The position numbers were made by a program, and so were the translations under genes. The notes beneath the pieces are model-generated. The model was not told where the DNA came from, searched no databases, and saw nothing but the letters and a program-made list of their open reading frames with translations. A DNA stretch of 37,823 bases, from assembly GCA_003210795.1 (NCBI GenBank), contig QCUJ01000015.1:1-37823 (forward strand), read 5' to 3'. Positions 1-8,705 of this stretch are shown piece by piece (the stretch's first letter is position 1; every line of letters begins with the position of its first letter). Source of the stretch: Synechococcus sp. AG-679-B05. GTDB taxonomy: Bacteria > Cyanobacteriota > Cyanobacteriia > PCC-6307 > Cyanobiaceae.

Positions 1-2
1 TT

Positions 3-1361
3 GTCGGCGCGTTTCTGGCCGGGCTTGCGGTGAATTCCGTTTTGCCGGAAGGGCGGGTGAAGGAGCAGGTGATCTTCATCGGTGGGGTGCTGTTCATTCC
101 GATCTTCTTCATCGACCTTGGCCTGCTGCTGGATGTGGGCAGCCTCGGCGCCAGCCTGAGCAACTTTCAGTTCACGGCTCTGTTGTTGGTGGGTGCCGTT
201 GGGGGAAAGGGTTTGGCCTCCTGGATCAGCGGTGCTCTGTTCGGATACCGCAGCTCCCAGATCCTGATGATGTGGTCGCTGACCATGCCCAAGGTGGCTG
301 CAACGCTGGCCACGGCGTTCATCGGGTTTCAGGCCGGGCTGCTCAACCAGATGGTGCTCAATGCCGTGCTGGCGGTGATGGTGGTCACGGCCACCCTGGG
401 GCCGATCCTCACGGAGCGTTCTGTTACCCGGCTGAATGAGCCGAAAAAGAACCAGTTGCCCGCCAGTTTCGGAGAAGAGGCGTTCTCTGGGGATGGAGGA
501 AGCGAGGTGGTGCAGCGACCGCTGCGCATCGTGGTCCCCGTGGCCAACCCCAGCACGGAACAGGGTCTTTTGCAGATTGCGGCCCGGCTGGTGCGGGGCT
601 CATCCGGCGGCCAGGGGTTGCTATTGCCCCTGGCGATGGTGAACCCGAGTCTGGAAGAGCTGCGTGGTGGTTTGAACCGTGCTGTGTCGGCTGCCCGCAG
701 CCGTTTGAGCACCGCTGAAGCGATTGGTGCTGATCTGGCGGTTCCCACTCGCAGCCTGTTGCGCCTCGATGAAGACATCGCTGGGGGAATGAGCCGCGCG
801 GCCATCGAGCAGGCTGCCGATCTCCTGCTGGTGGGTGCTGGCCGCAGCGATCAGCTGCGGGCCTGGTTGATGGGTGATCTGATCGATGGCGTCTGCCGCA
901 CCGCCCATTGCCCGGTTGTGGTGGTGAATCTGGGGCGTCAGCCGCAGGCGCCACTGCATCGGATTCTGGTGCCGATCAAGGATCTATCCGCCAGTGCGCG
1001 CGAACAGGTGGAGCTCGCGTTGCGAGTTATAAACAGTGCCGATGCAAGCCAGCGCACCCGGATCACGCTGTTCCACGTTCACGATCCCCGCTTCAGTGGT
1101 CAGGACCGTCGCTGGATGGAGGATCAGTTGATCCGTTGGCGACCGGCGGGGATTCCAGCTGAACGGTTTCACATCGTGATCGTGCGTGGGCCAGGCATTG
1201 ATGGCTCCATTCATCGGCTGAGCCGAGACCATGATCTGGTGATCCTGCGTACCCAGAGGCGTCGGGTGGCGGGTCTGCCGATCCCCGGCAGTGATCGCAC
1301 CAGCAAGCTGATCAGCCAGTTGCCCTGCGCTTCGATGATGATCAGCGATCCGCTGGTCTGA
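3..1361 (+). CDS. Cation:proton antiporter (CPA2/Kef-like) with C-terminal universal-stress domains, 5' truncated
   Basis: The reading frame is open from base 3, so the true start lies upstream of the window. The visible N-terminal part (about 130 residues) is strongly hydrophobic, with several membrane helices and Gly/Ala-rich segments typical of the end of a sodium/proton exchanger membrane domain. After a polar linker comes a soluble region of about 300 residues. It contains two UspA-like halves, with LRIVVPVANPS and HRILVPIKDLS as first strands and ADLLLVGAG and HDLVILRT as later strands. Members of this family exchange Na+ or K+ for H+ across the membrane, and the Usp domains may bind nucleotide and regulate transport. 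The ion cannot be told from this fragment. The next gene starts 17 bases downstream on the same strand. Confidence 0.82.
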   Translation, partial: VGAFLAGLAVNSVLPEGRVKEQVIFIGGVLFIPIFFIDLGLLLDVGSLGASLSNFQFTALLLVGAVGGKGLASWISGALFGYRSSQILMMWSLTMPKVAATLATAFIGFQAGLLNQMVLNAVLAVMVVTATLGPILTERSVTRLNEPKKNQLPASFGEEAFSGDGGSEVVQRPLRIVVPVANPSTEQGLLQIAARLVRGSSGGQGLLLPLAMVNPSLEELRGGLNRAVSAARSRLSTAEAIGADLAVPTRSLLRLDEDIAGGMSRAAIEQAADLLLVGAGRSDQLRAWLMGDLIDGVCRTAHCPVVVVNLGRQPQAPLHRILVPIKDLSASAREQVELALRVINSADASQRTRITLFHVHDPRFSGQDRRWMEDQLIRWRPAGIPAERFHIVIVRGPGIDGSIHRLSRDHDLVILRTQRRRVAGLPIPGSDRTSKLISQLPCASMMISDPLV

Positions 1362-1378
1362 GGTGGTTAGCTGGACCC

Positions 1379-2185
1379 ATGGCTTCTTTGCTGCAACAGC
1401 TTCGTCGGCGTCCGCTTTGGCAGTTGTGCGGTTTGGGTGTGGCTGCCGGTTTGTTGCTGTCGGTGTCGGTCCGACTGGTCAGTCCCTGGTTGGGGAGGCT
1501 GAGCGGCCCCGGTGATGTGGTGGTGCTCGGCCGAGATGCGGTTGGCAGCAACTCCGACACGATCTTCACGCTGCGGGTGGAGCGTGGTGTGACCCGGATC
1601 ACTCAGATTCCGCGAGACAGCTACATCAATCCCGATGGATGGGGCGAGATGAAGATCAACGGATTGCTGGCGCTCGGTGGTCCGGAGGCGGTGGAACGGG
1701 AGCTGACGCGGTTGATGAATCGGCCTGTGCGTCGCCACATCGTGGTGAAACTCGATGCATTGCCGCGGTTGGCGGATCTGGTGGGGGGCATCGAGGTGGA
1801 TGTTCCCAAGCGGATGTATTACTTGGATCGCAGCCAGAACCTGCAGATCGATCTGCAGCCTGGGTGGCAGATTCTGCGTGGCCGTGAACTCATAGGCTTT
1901 CTGCGTTGGCGCAGTGATACCAGGGGTGATCTGGGGCGGTTGGAGCGGCAGAAGCTGGCGATTGATGGATTGGTGGATCGCCTCAAGCAACCACAGAATT
2001 TGGTGCGCTTACCGCAACTGATTGCTGCTTCAGCTCCTTACTTACAGACGGATCTCGGACCACTGGAGCTGGTGCAGTTGGCTCAGGCCCTGACGAGCCG
2101 TGATCTGAGCACAGAACAGTTGAAGGCACGACCGTTTCAGAAGGGTGGCATCAGTTATCTGGAGACCACCTGGTCGAGTCGGTGA
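1379..2185 (+). CDS. LytR-CpsA-Psr (LCP) family glycopolymer transferase
   Basis: This 268-residue protein has one N-terminal membrane helix (about residues 15-35) and an extracytoplasmic LCP domain. The LCP hallmarks are present: a DTIFTLRV strand, the IPRDSY motif, a KINGLLALGG segment, and a basic stretch (LRWRSDTRGDLGRLERQ) that contacts the polyprenyl pyrophosphate in characterised members. LCP enzymes move glycopolymers from an undecaprenyl pyrophosphate carrier to peptidoglycan or another acceptor in the periplasm. Here the motifs are intact, unlike in the second LCP-like gene at 30238-31197. It follows the antiporter by 17 bases and ends 4 bases before the convergent cyanoP gene. The acceptor and polymer are not indicated. 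Confidence 0.85.
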   Translation: MASLLQQLRRRPLWQLCGLGVAAGLLLSVSVRLVSPWLGRLSGPGDVVVLGRDAVGSNSDTIFTLRVERGVTRITQIPRDSYINPDGWGEMKINGLLALGGPEAVERELTRLMNRPVRRHIVVKLDALPRLADLVGGIEVDVPKRMYYLDRSQNLQIDLQPGWQILRGRELIGFLRWRSDTRGDLGRLERQKLAIDGLVDRLKQPQNLVRLPQLIAASAPYLQTDLGPLELVQLAQALTSRDLSTEQLKARPFQKGGISYLETTWSSR

Positions 2186-2189
2186 TGAC

Positions 2190-2744
2190 TCAAATCAACA
2201 AATTCAGTGAGTGCACCACGCGGCCGCAGAGGTCCTGCACCTTTTCCCAACGGTCTTCATTGACGCTGGTGGCCAGGGTGTAAAGCCGGCCCCGATCAAC
2301 GACCACCGTCGCCAGTTCATGGCGATCCCGATCTTCCAGGTGCACCGCATATTCCAGGTCATAGAAGGTGTGATTGTTCACCTCTCGCTCGTTGGCTTCA
2401 ACCAGTTCGGCGGTGCGGCCACTACCAGCGGTGGCGATCACTTCTCGCCGCAGTCGTTCACCCACTGCAACAGCGCTGCCGAGCTCGGTGAGCTCATTCT
2501 CTTCATTCACATTGTTGATGATCAAACTCACGGTTTCATCGCTGTGGATCAGGTCGTGAAACACCACCCGAGGGCCATTGCTCACCTGCACCTGGGTCCA
2601 GCCCGTTGGGTACAGGAATGCAAAGCGCCCGTCGGGACTTTGATAAGACTGCAGGCCGGCCGTTGGTCCCGCCGCACAGGCTCCTAATGCCAGTGCCAAT
2701 ACACCCAACAGAAGTGTGCGGGAGAGGGAACGGATCAGCTGCAT
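2190..2744 (-). CDS. CyanoP, PsbP-family lipoprotein of photosystem II
   Basis: The 184-residue product starts at the ATG at 2744. It has a short basic N-terminus, a hydrophobic stretch and a lipobox (LALGAC), so it should be lipid-anchored on the lumenal side of the thylakoid. The mature part matches the PsbP fold: [17 protein letters not shown] at the start and [16 protein letters not shown] at the end. CyanoP is the cyanobacterial relative of plant PsbP and is thought to help early photosystem II assembly. Upstream in-frame ATGs at 2768 and 2816 also exist, but the lipobox spacing favours 2744. The gene is divergent from recR, whose only conventional start lies inside this gene's signal peptide region. 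Confidence 0.87.
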   Translation of the reverse strand: MQLIRSLSRTLLLGVLALALGACAAGPTAGLQSYQSPDGRFAFLYPTGWTQVQVSNGPRVVFHDLIHSDETVSLIINNVNEENELTELGSAVAVGERLRREVIATAGSGRTAELVEANEREVNNHTFYDLEYAVHLEDRDRHELATVVVDRGRLYTLATSVNEDRWEKVQDLCGRVVHSLNLLI

Positions 2745-3402
2745 CAGAACCGGTTCGAATCGAATCATTCTGCCTAGAGTCCGTCCTATCGGCGGCAGAT
2801 CACTGAGCGGCTTCACTCGACCGTTGGCCCGGCTGATCGATCAGTTTGAACGCCTGCCCGGCATTGGGCCGCGAACCGCCCAGCGTCTGGCCCTCCATCT
2901 GCTTAATCAGCCGGAGGAGCAGATCCATCAGTTTTCTGATGCGTTGCTGGCCGCCCGCACTCAGGTGGGCCAGTGCCAAACCTGTTTTCACCTTTCCGCT
3001 GAACCGGAATGCGAGATCTGCCGCAACCTTGAACGCCGTAACGGCCTGGTTTGTGTGGTGGCCGATTCGAGGGATCTGTTGGCGCTGGAGCGCACCAGGG
3101 AATTCCAGGGGCGCTACCATGTACTAGGCGGTTTGATTTCGCCAATGGACGGCATTGGCCCTGAGCTGCTCAAGGTGACCCCCCTCGTGGAACGGATCAA
3201 CCGTGAGGAGGTCACGGAGGTGATCCTTGCGCTCACCCCTAGTGTGGAAGGCGACACCACCAGCCTTTACTTGGCCCGCTTGCTCAAGCCCTTCTGTTCG
3301 GTGAGCCGGATCGCCTACGGCCTGCCGATGGGCAGTGAACTGGAATATGCCGATGAGGTCACCCTCAGTCGTGCCCTGGAGGGCCGTCGCCCAGTGGATT
3401 GA
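2716..3402 (+). CDS. recR: Recombination protein RecR
   Basis: RecR works with RecF and RecO to load RecA onto gapped DNA. The product has the helix-hairpin-helix region ([17 protein letters not shown]), a four-cysteine zinc finger (CQTC...CEIC) and a Toprim domain ([21 protein letters not shown], then SVEGDTTS). Homology begins only around residue 33 (FTRPLARL, near 2812). The GTG at 2716 gives 228 residues, against about 200 usual, and lies within the divergent cyanoP coding sequence. No ATG, GTG or TTG lies between it and the conserved part, so either this start is used or translation begins at a rare codon such as ATT (2767) or CTG (2803). The identity is secure; the start is not. Confidence 0.9.
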   Translation: MRERERISCIRTGSNRIILPRVRPIGGRSLSGFTRPLARLIDQFERLPGIGPRTAQRLALHLLNQPEEQIHQFSDALLAARTQVGQCQTCFHLSAEPECEICRNLERRNGLVCVVADSRDLLALERTREFQGRYHVLGGLISPMDGIGPELLKVTPLVERINREEVTEVILALTPSVEGDTTSLYLARLLKPFCSVSRIAYGLPMGSELEYADEVTLSRALEGRRPVD

Positions 3403-3458
3403 ACTGCACAACCCGTTCTGGTTTTTTCTGATCAGAATTGGATAGGTCTCCTGCGTGG

Positions 3459-4358
3459 ATGAGCAAGTTCAGCGCCACTCCTCCGAAGCAGCGTTTGCCT
3501 GAATGGTTGCGCCGCCCGATCGGCAATGCCTCCGATCTGGAGCGGGTTCAGGGGCTGGTGAAGGACAACCGCCTGCACACCATCTGCGAGGAGGGGCGTT
3601 GCCCCAACCGTGGTGAGTGTTATGCCGCTGGAACGGCCACCTTTCTGCTGGGTGGATCGATCTGCACCCGCAGTTGTGCGTTCTGCCAGGTGGAAAAGGG
3701 CCAGCATCCCATGCCGGTTGATCTGGCGGAAGCCGAGCGTGTGGCGGATGCCGTTGATTCGATGCAGCTCCGCTACGTGGTGCTCACCGCCGTGGCTCGC
3801 GATGACCTCCCCGACCATGGAGCCAGCCTGTTCACCACCACCATGGCGGCGATCCGGGCCCGCAATCCGCTGATTGCTATCGAGGTGCTCACCCCGGATT
3901 TCTGGGGTGGATATCCCGACTCGGATCAGGCTCTGGTGGCCCAGCGGCAGCGATTGACCACCGTGCTTGAGGCTGCACCGGTGTGCTTCAACCACAATCT
4001 TGAAACGGTGCAACGCCTGCAACGGCAGGTGCGGCGTGGTGCCACCTACGAGCGCTCACTGGGGCTGCTGGCCGCATCCCGGGAGCTGAAACCTTCCATC
4101 CCCACCAAAAGCGGATTGATGCTGGGCCTGGGGGAGAGGCGGGATGAAGTGATCGACACCCTCAAAGCGCTTCGCGCGGTTGATTGTCAGCGCATCACCC
4201 TCGGGCAGTACCTGCGCCCGTCCCTGGCGCATCTTCCCGTTGATCGCTACTGGACCCCGGCTGAATTTGAAGAGCTGGCGGATGTGGCCCGGGGGCTCGG
4301 TTTTGCCCAGGTGCGCAGCGGCCCGCTGGTGCGCAGCAGCTATCACGCCGCTGGCTGA
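3459..4358 (+). CDS. lipA: Lipoyl synthase (radical SAM)
   Basis: This is a 299-residue lipoyl synthase that inserts two sulfur atoms into octanoyl groups on carrier proteins, such as the E2 subunits of pyruvate dehydrogenase and glycine cleavage H protein. Both iron-sulfur sites are visible: the auxiliary cluster cysteines C43, C48 and C54 ([12 protein letters not shown]) and the radical SAM CxxxCxxC cysteines C69, C73 and C76 (CTRSCAFC). The [11 protein letters not shown] and HNLETV segments and the C-terminal [11 protein letters not shown] are also typical. The ATG at 3459 is preferred over the in-frame TTG at 3438. The gene follows recR by 56 bases and its last 16 bases overlap the convergent gene on the minus strand. 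Confidence 0.95.
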   Translation: MSKFSATPPKQRLPEWLRRPIGNASDLERVQGLVKDNRLHTICEEGRCPNRGECYAAGTATFLLGGSICTRSCAFCQVEKGQHPMPVDLAEAERVADAVDSMQLRYVVLTAVARDDLPDHGASLFTTTMAAIRARNPLIAIEVLTPDFWGGYPDSDQALVAQRQRLTTVLEAAPVCFNHNLETVQRLQRQVRRGATYERSLGLLAASRELKPSIPTKSGLMLGLGERRDEVIDTLKALRAVDCQRITLGQYLRPSLAHLPVDRYWTPAEFEELADVARGLGFAQVRSGPLVRSSYHAAG

Positions 4359-4864
4359 CGCCATCCCCGCAGGCTTCGCTCCAACACGGCCTGCACCTCT
4401 CCGCTCATCAGGGCGCCGGCGCCACCCCACACCATCCGCAGCGGCAGATCCCACAGGGCCGCTTCCACCTCCCGCACCGTGTTGAAACCGCGCTGCCTGA
4501 AATAACGCACCAGGCGGCGGTGCTGCTGTTCGGCATCGCGAATCGCCAAGAGGCGAGCCCGGCGGCAGGGCGTCGTCTCAAGGGCCCACGCCATCGTGGC
4601 GGCCCACACCAGATCACCGACGCCGGCCGGGGCTCCGGGTTGCACCCGCATCGTGTCGAGCTGCAGGCCTGCATTGGCGCCATAGGCCCAGCCCTTCATC
4701 TCCCCTTGCAACAACAGCCGCTCACCATCAACCGGTTGCGCCACCACCAGTCGCAGGCTCCACAACCCCAGCGGCCTGCCCACCTGCAGCCGCAACAGCA
4801 ATCCCCGCTCGAGCGCCTCGCTTTCCAGTTGTTCGAGCATCTGCTCAGGTGTTCCGCTGGTCAT
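4343..4864 (-). CDS. Conserved cyanobacterial-type protein, possibly GNAT-like
   Basis: I do not recognise this 173-residue protein with certainty. Its middle part ([16 protein letters not shown], then [22 protein letters not shown]) has the spacing of an acetyltransferase core: a strand, a basic loop, then a helix ending in an R-x-GF motif. The C-terminus ([16 protein letters not shown]) is Gly-rich. This suggests a GNAT-related fold, which is inference only. The start codon overlaps the stop of the upstream GST-DUF952 gene (ATGA), so the two are probably translationally coupled. The gene is the last of the coupled trio trhO, GST-DUF952, this one. Its 3' end overlaps lipA by 16 bases tail to tail. 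Confidence 0.65.
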   Translation of the reverse strand: MTSGTPEQMLEQLESEALERGLLLRLQVGRPLGLWSLRLVVAQPVDGERLLLQGEMKGWAYGANAGLQLDTMRVQPGAPAGVGDLVWAATMAWALETTPCRRARLLAIRDAEQQHRRLVRYFRQRGFNTVREVEAALWDLPLRMVWGGAGALMSGEVQAVLERSLRGWRQPAA

Positions 4865-5880
4865 GCTGGCTTGGGCATGGCGGCAACTGACTTCACCGCC
4901 GCAGGGTTCAACGGCCCATACAGGTGGGGGAACAGTTCGCCGGTGGGGATGGCATCGGCGCGCAGCGGCACACCCACGGCCGCAGGATCGATCTCCAGCA
5001 ACACCACCTCGCCGGCATCGGCGTAGAAGCGTTGATAGGTGGCATCCACCTGCTCCTGCCAGGAACAGTGGATGAAGCCCACCTGCTCCAGCGTCATTCC
5101 CCGGGTGGAAACGGAGTACGAACCGCTGGCCTGCGCTGTTTGCCAGTCGTCCGCCAGGGCCAGGTGAAACAGGGGTTGATCCGCCGGTACGGCGATGGCG
5201 TCAGCTGGAAACTGATGTTGTTGTCCGCCGGCGTTCCATGGGTCGGCCCGCTGCATCAACCGCTCGAAGCGAGGATCCTCCAGGAAGCGGTTCAGCCATT
5301 GGCGCAGTTCCTGCAAGCTGTTGTCTGCATCGAAGCCTTGCGGATCTGCGGTTCGCCACTGCCGCACAAAGGGCCACAGGGCGGCATCGGCGAGCGACAG
5401 CTCATCGCTGAGCAACCACCCGTTTGTGGCGACGCGTTGGTTCCAGCTCCGCAGAATCGCCAGGCCGGCGGCGCGGTGGGAGTCCTGATGCTCTCCGGGG
5501 TAGCGATCGGTGTACTTGAAGCGATCGAGGTGGTGTTTGAACAGATCATCGTTTTCATTGACCAGGGTCGAGGCATCGCCGGCTTCACGCAGCCTGCGGG
5601 GATCCGCCTGATCCAGGGCCCACTCCATCACCGCCAGGCTTTCGTCGATCACCGTTGCATCGCTCAGCACCAGCACCGGCACGGTGCCCTTGGGGGAAAC
5701 CTGCAGCATTTCGTCCGGCTTTTGCTTCAGGGCGATTTCACGCCACTGCACCAGAAGCCCCGCCTCCAGCAGAGCCCAGCGAGCGCGCATCGCGAAGGGG
5801 CAGCGGCGGAAGCTGTAAAGGATCGGCAGCACAGGATCGGAGGGGGCCCTTAACCGGATTGCGTTGTTCCGGTCAGTCAT
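4861..5880 (-). CDS. Glutathione S-transferase fused to a DUF952 domain
   Basis: The 339-residue product starts at the ATG at 5880, which overlaps the trhO stop as ATGA. Residues about 18-95 form a thioredoxin-like GST N-terminal domain with the SFRRCPFAMRAR motif; C27 is the likely thiol-active residue. Residues about 105-215 are the all-helical GST C-terminal domain (LSDELSLADAALWPFVRQW). Residues about 236-332 match DUF952: LFHLALADDW, VGFIHCSWQEQ, VVLLEIDP and GELFPHLYGPL. DUF952 has no established function. The longer upstream frame is not used here because it runs back into trhO. The fusion suggests a glutathione-linked thiol or conjugation role, but the substrate cannot be inferred. 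Confidence 0.85.
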   Translation of the reverse strand: MTDRNNAIRLRAPSDPVLPILYSFRRCPFAMRARWALLEAGLLVQWREIALKQKPDEMLQVSPKGTVPVLVLSDATVIDESLAVMEWALDQADPRRLREAGDASTLVNENDDLFKHHLDRFKYTDRYPGEHQDSHRAAGLAILRSWNQRVATNGWLLSDELSLADAALWPFVRQWRTADPQGFDADNSLQELRQWLNRFLEDPRFERLMQRADPWNAGGQQHQFPADAIAVPADQPLFHLALADDWQTAQASGSYSVSTRGMTLEQVGFIHCSWQEQVDATYQRFYADAGEVVLLEIDPAAVGVPLRADAIPTGELFPHLYGPLNPAAVKSVAAMPKPA

Positions 5881-6836
5881 GCAAGGGGCCTGTGATTGTT
5901 GATTTCTCGGGTTGGGTCGCGCTGTTGTGCGGCATCGATCTGACGTTGACGCATCGCGAAGCGTTGACGATCGGCATCGCTGAAACGATCCACGCAGTGC
6001 ACACACTGCACTCCTTTGATGTAACTCGAGAGGGACCGTTGCTCCGGTGATACGGGAAAACCGCAGGCATGGCAAAGGCTGTGCTCACCCGGTTCCAACT
6101 GGTGGTTGAGGGCCACCCGCTGATCAAACACAAAGCATTCACCGCGCCAACGGCTCTGCTGCTCCGGCACCTGCTCGAGGTAGCTGAGGATGCCGCCGCG
6201 AAGGTGGTGGATTTCACCGAATCCCTGCTGTTGCAGGTAGCTGCTGGCTTTTTCGCAGCGAATGCCGCCGGTGCAGAACATGGCGACCCGCTTCTGACAG
6301 TTCTTGTCCAGAAGCTGTTTCAGGTGTTGCTCGGCCCACCTTGGAAAGTCGCGGAAGCTTTCGGTGCCGGGATCAATGGCGCCTTCAAATGTGCCGATCG
6401 CTGTTTCGTAGCTGTTGCGCGTGTCGATCACCAGGGTTTCGGGGTCATCCACCAGGGCATTCCAGTCCTTTGGATCCACATAGGTGCCCACACTTGCGCG
6501 GGGGTTAACGCCGCCATCGCCAATGGTCACGATCTCCTTTTTCCTTCGCGCCTTGAAGCGGCGGAATACCGGCTGATCGGCCCAGCTGCGCTTCACCTCC
6601 AGCCGCTCGTAGTGGCTGTCTCCGAGTTGCAGTGATTGGCGCAGCTGCTCAAGTAGGGCTTCCACAGCCGGTTGTGGTCCGCTGATGGTGCCGTTCACCC
6701 CTTCATCCGCTACCAGCACTGAGCCGAGCACCTTGCCTTCGCCCGCCAGGATCGGTAAGCGTTCCAGCAACATCTCCCGCTGGCCCTGCTCCAGGGGGAC
6801 GAAGGCGTAAAAGGCAGCAACCAGGAGCTGGCTCAT
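5877..6836 (-). CDS. trhO: tRNA uridine(34) hydroxylase TrhO (rhodanese-like, YceA family)
   Basis: TrhO homologues hydroxylate uridine 34 of certain tRNAs at C5. The 319-residue product has the N-terminal YceA domain (LVADEGVNGTISGP), then a rhodanese domain with the strand TLVIDTRNSYE and the loop MFCTGGIRCEKA containing the active-site cysteine C188. The C-terminus carries a cysteine-rich region (CHACG, CVHCVDRFSD) that may bind metal. The start is the ATG at 6836; a further in-frame ATG at 6845 is less likely. The gene leads a three-gene coupled operon on the minus strand, with the next gene starting inside its stop codon. Confidence 0.92.
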   Translation of the reverse strand: MSQLLVAAFYAFVPLEQGQREMLLERLPILAGEGKVLGSVLVADEGVNGTISGPQPAVEALLEQLRQSLQLGDSHYERLEVKRSWADQPVFRRFKARRKKEIVTIGDGGVNPRASVGTYVDPKDWNALVDDPETLVIDTRNSYETAIGTFEGAIDPGTESFRDFPRWAEQHLKQLLDKNCQKRVAMFCTGGIRCEKASSYLQQQGFGEIHHLRGGILSYLEQVPEQQSRWRGECFVFDQRVALNHQLEPGEHSLCHACGFPVSPEQRSLSSYIKGVQCVHCVDRFSDADRQRFAMRQRQIDAAQQRDPTREINNHRPLA

Positions 6837-7132
6837 GCACAGCACTCCACAGACAGGCCACTTGCCTTCAGGTCAGTTCTGTAGCCCCGGTTGAGCAAGG
6901 TTTACAGCTGAAGCGCGTCACCCCCATCATCAGGCTCAAGGGGGCCTTGGCCTGGAGCGTCAGTCAGATGGAGCCCCCTAACCACAAGTCATTGATGACA
7001 CCAGCGGTCAATCAACAAGAGCAGAGTTGTATTGGTTCTCTCCCATCAACTTGGTTTCGGGTTTGTCACCATTCGCAGGCCTGGTGATGCGGGCTATAGA
7101 TGGACATGGATCTCATCAACCAGCTCCCTTTC

Positions 7133-7459
7133 ATGGGCAGTAACGGTTTGATCTGTCTGCGATGCGAGCCCAGCCAACGTTTTAAATCAATGGCAACCAG
7201 AGACGAAATCCGCGCTGTCTTTGCTGATCCTCAACTCGATGGAATGGATTGTCTTTATGACGCCATTGGGGCGATGCTTCAAGACGGGTCGGAATTTCAA
7301 CCCGCCTACTCCTTGGTGGTTTCTGCAGGCGATGCTCCGGCCACTACTTGGATCAGGTTCTGCGTGCAATGCGCAACGCGGTTTGATGACCCGCCCGAGG
7401 AATCCGAATTTTTAGCGGTGTTGGAAGAGTTCTCCAGGAAGCATGTTGGGCTGGACTAG
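7133..7459 (+). CDS. Small hypothetical protein with two CxxC motifs
   Basis: Function not recognised. The frame is open from an ATG at 7100 (119 residues) and has an internal ATG at 7133 (108 residues). A TATAGAT sequence just before 7100 looks like a -10 element, which would leave no leader for the first ATG, so the downstream start is preferred. The protein has two CxxC pairs, CLRC near the N-terminus and CVQC near residue 75, which could form a zinc ribbon. The rest is acidic with ordinary amino-acid use (DEIRAVFADPQLDGMD, EESEFLAVLEEF), supporting a real gene. It lies at the left edge of the small-gene islet. Confidence 0.55.
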   Translation: MGSNGLICLRCEPSQRFKSMATRDEIRAVFADPQLDGMDCLYDAIGAMLQDGSEFQPAYSLVVSAGDAPATTWIRFCVQCATRFDDPPEESEFLAVLEEFSRKHVGLD

Positions 7460-7498
7460 TCCCCACTGTTTGAAGTTTTCGCATCTTGCACGGGCAAT

Positions 7499-7527
7499 AA
7501 AAAACCCCGCCATTGATGACGGGGGTT
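7499..7527 (-). terminator. Rho-independent terminator, minus strand
   Basis: Read on the minus strand, a GC-rich hairpin (AACCCC... paired with GGGGTT around a short loop) is followed directly by six Ts. It lies about 70 bases past the stop of the small minus-strand gene at 7595-7759 and most likely ends its transcript. On the plus strand the hairpin is not followed by a good T-run. Confidence 0.7.
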
Positions 7528-7594
7528 AATCCTCTAAAGGAACATCGTTGAAGCTCTCAAGATGCGTGAGAGGTTCGTCTGATTTCAGAAACGA

Positions 7595-7759
7595 TCAGGC
7601 TGCAGAAATGCTCAGTGGTGCTGCGGGATAGCTTGTGGGCATTGGATCTGCCTGACCATTGGCGAGGGCTTTGGCTCGCCGATACATCTCACTATTTGTT
7701 GAACCATTGGCCTCCATTGCTGCTGCAACCACGGCCCAATTACGAATTTCAGTGGTCAT
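7595..7759 (-). CDS. Small conserved-looking protein, 54 aa
   Basis: This ORF codes for 54 residues beginning MTTEIRNWAVVAAAMEAN and ending in a Pro/Ala-rich tail. The N-terminal half has a helical pattern with a NSEMYRRAKALANGQADPMP segment that reads like a genuine short protein. A strong terminator follows about 70 bases downstream on the same strand, which independently supports a transcript here. Function unknown. The overlapping plus-strand frame (7615-7839) has no comparable support. I infer that it is one of the short accessory proteins common in marine picocyanobacteria. Confidence 0.65.
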   Translation of the reverse strand: MTTEIRNWAVVAAAMEANGSTNSEMYRRAKALANGQADPMPTSYPAAPLSISAA

Positions 7760-7940
7760 CGCGTAGATGTTTAATCACTCGAAATAATTTTTGCAAAACT
7801 CATGGCTGTGTTGTGAGGCAGAAACCCGCACCACGCTGAGGCCGCAGTCGGCACACGATTTTGATAAGCGACAGCTGGTAGCCTGTTGTACGTCAATAAA
7901 CCTTAAAGTTTTGTAATAATTCCTGGATTACGTCCGCGCC

Positions 7941-8129
7941 ATGAATCAAGACATCGCAGCGACATTCCACCTCGACCTAAGAGCTTTAAAGCTCGAATAC
8001 AAAACAACTTGTGATGCATTGCGGAACTGGCCGGGTGGACCAGTCGAAGAGCAGGAATTTCTTGAATACAAAAAGCAGGAGCTCTTCAGGGCTTTGGTGG
8101 AGCAGACCTACCAGAGCCAGCTCTCCTGA
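7941..8129 (+). CDS. Small hypothetical protein, 62 aa
   Basis: The product is 62 residues, mostly helical and charged (LDLRALKLEYKTTCDALRNW, then VEEQEFLEYKKQELFRALVEQ). It has no membrane segment and one cysteine. Its composition is typical of a short cytosolic helical protein. An AT-rich stretch (TTTTGTAATAAT) about 30 bases upstream could serve as an extended -10 element. Function unknown; it stands alone in the small-gene islet. Confidence 0.6.
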   Translation: MNQDIAATFHLDLRALKLEYKTTCDALRNWPGGPVEEQEFLEYKKQELFRALVEQTYQSQLS

Positions 8130-8243
8130 ATAACATCGTCTAAGCGGTTGGGTTTAGAGCGGTTGATCCCTTGCAACAGTCTCAAATTTTTGGTTTGGCG
8201 CATTCGCTGTTGTAGCCCTGTGAACTCCAAAGTTCGGGGCCAT

Positions 8244-8269
8244 CAAAAAACCGCCTTCACTGGAAGGGG
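8244..8269 (-). terminator. Rho-independent terminator overlapping a stop codon, minus strand
   Basis: On the minus strand the sequence CCTTC-CAGT-GAAGG forms a hairpin followed by CGG and six Ts. The TGA stop of the exported protein gene at 8257-8619 lies inside the loop and right stem, so termination begins at the end of the coding sequence itself. Confidence 0.7.
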
Positions 8270-8619
8270 TGAGCTGCTTTTTCAAACCAGTTCGGAGCAT
8301 TGCCTGAAAGGCAAATCGAGAGATCTGGTTCCAGATCACTCTCGCCAGACACGACAAACCACTTCTCCCTAGCGTTCGTTGGGTCATCCTCGAGAAAGAG
8401 TTCGGTGGCACCACGGCCTTTGCATTTACCGATGACCCTGACTCTTTTGTCAGCATCGTCTGGGTTGGATACAAGTAGAACTCGTTCTGCGTTCAAGCCA
8501 TAGAACTCATCTGTGACGATGTTGTAGTCGATGATTTCCGCGCGGGCCAATGCAGGAAAACTGATTATGAGCAGTGCCAGGGACATCATGAGTTTGATCA
8601 GTACCTGAAACATGATCAA
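8257..8619 (-). CDS. Hypothetical exported protein, about 120 aa
   Basis: The N-terminus is a clear signal peptide: a hydrophobic core ending SFPALARAE, with cleavage expected after ARA. The mature part of about 90 residues is acidic and soluble. It has two cysteines (VIGKCKGRG and LSICLSGNAP) that could form a disulfide in the periplasm. In-frame ATGs occur at 8619 and 8613 and further in; the choice changes only the signal peptide. A terminator hairpin overlaps the stop codon. I do not recognise the family. Confidence 0.6.
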   Translation of the reverse strand: MIMFQVLIKLMMSLALLIISFPALARAEIIDYNIVTDEFYGLNAERVLLVSNPDDADKRVRVIGKCKGRGATELFLEDDPTNAREKWFVVSGESDLEPDLSICLSGNAPNWFEKAAHPFQ

Positions 8620-8705
8620 GAGCTACTTGATTCAGCGTGGCATTGGGTGCAAATGCACTGCAACACTCGTTGGCTAGCTGGTGGGGTGGTAGCCCGCGAA
8701 GAGTT

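Noticed and set aside
2744-2775. GGTTCGAATC resembling a tRNA T-arm
   Set aside because: No cloverleaf can be built around it; it lies at the start of cyanoP.
4924-5853. 309-codon plus-strand frame
   Set aside because: It is antisense to the GST-DUF952 gene and shows Gly/His/Gln bias typical of shadow frames in GC-rich DNA.
7615-7839. 74-codon plus-strand frame
   Set aside because: It is antisense to the better-supported 54-aa gene at 7595-7759, which has its own terminator.
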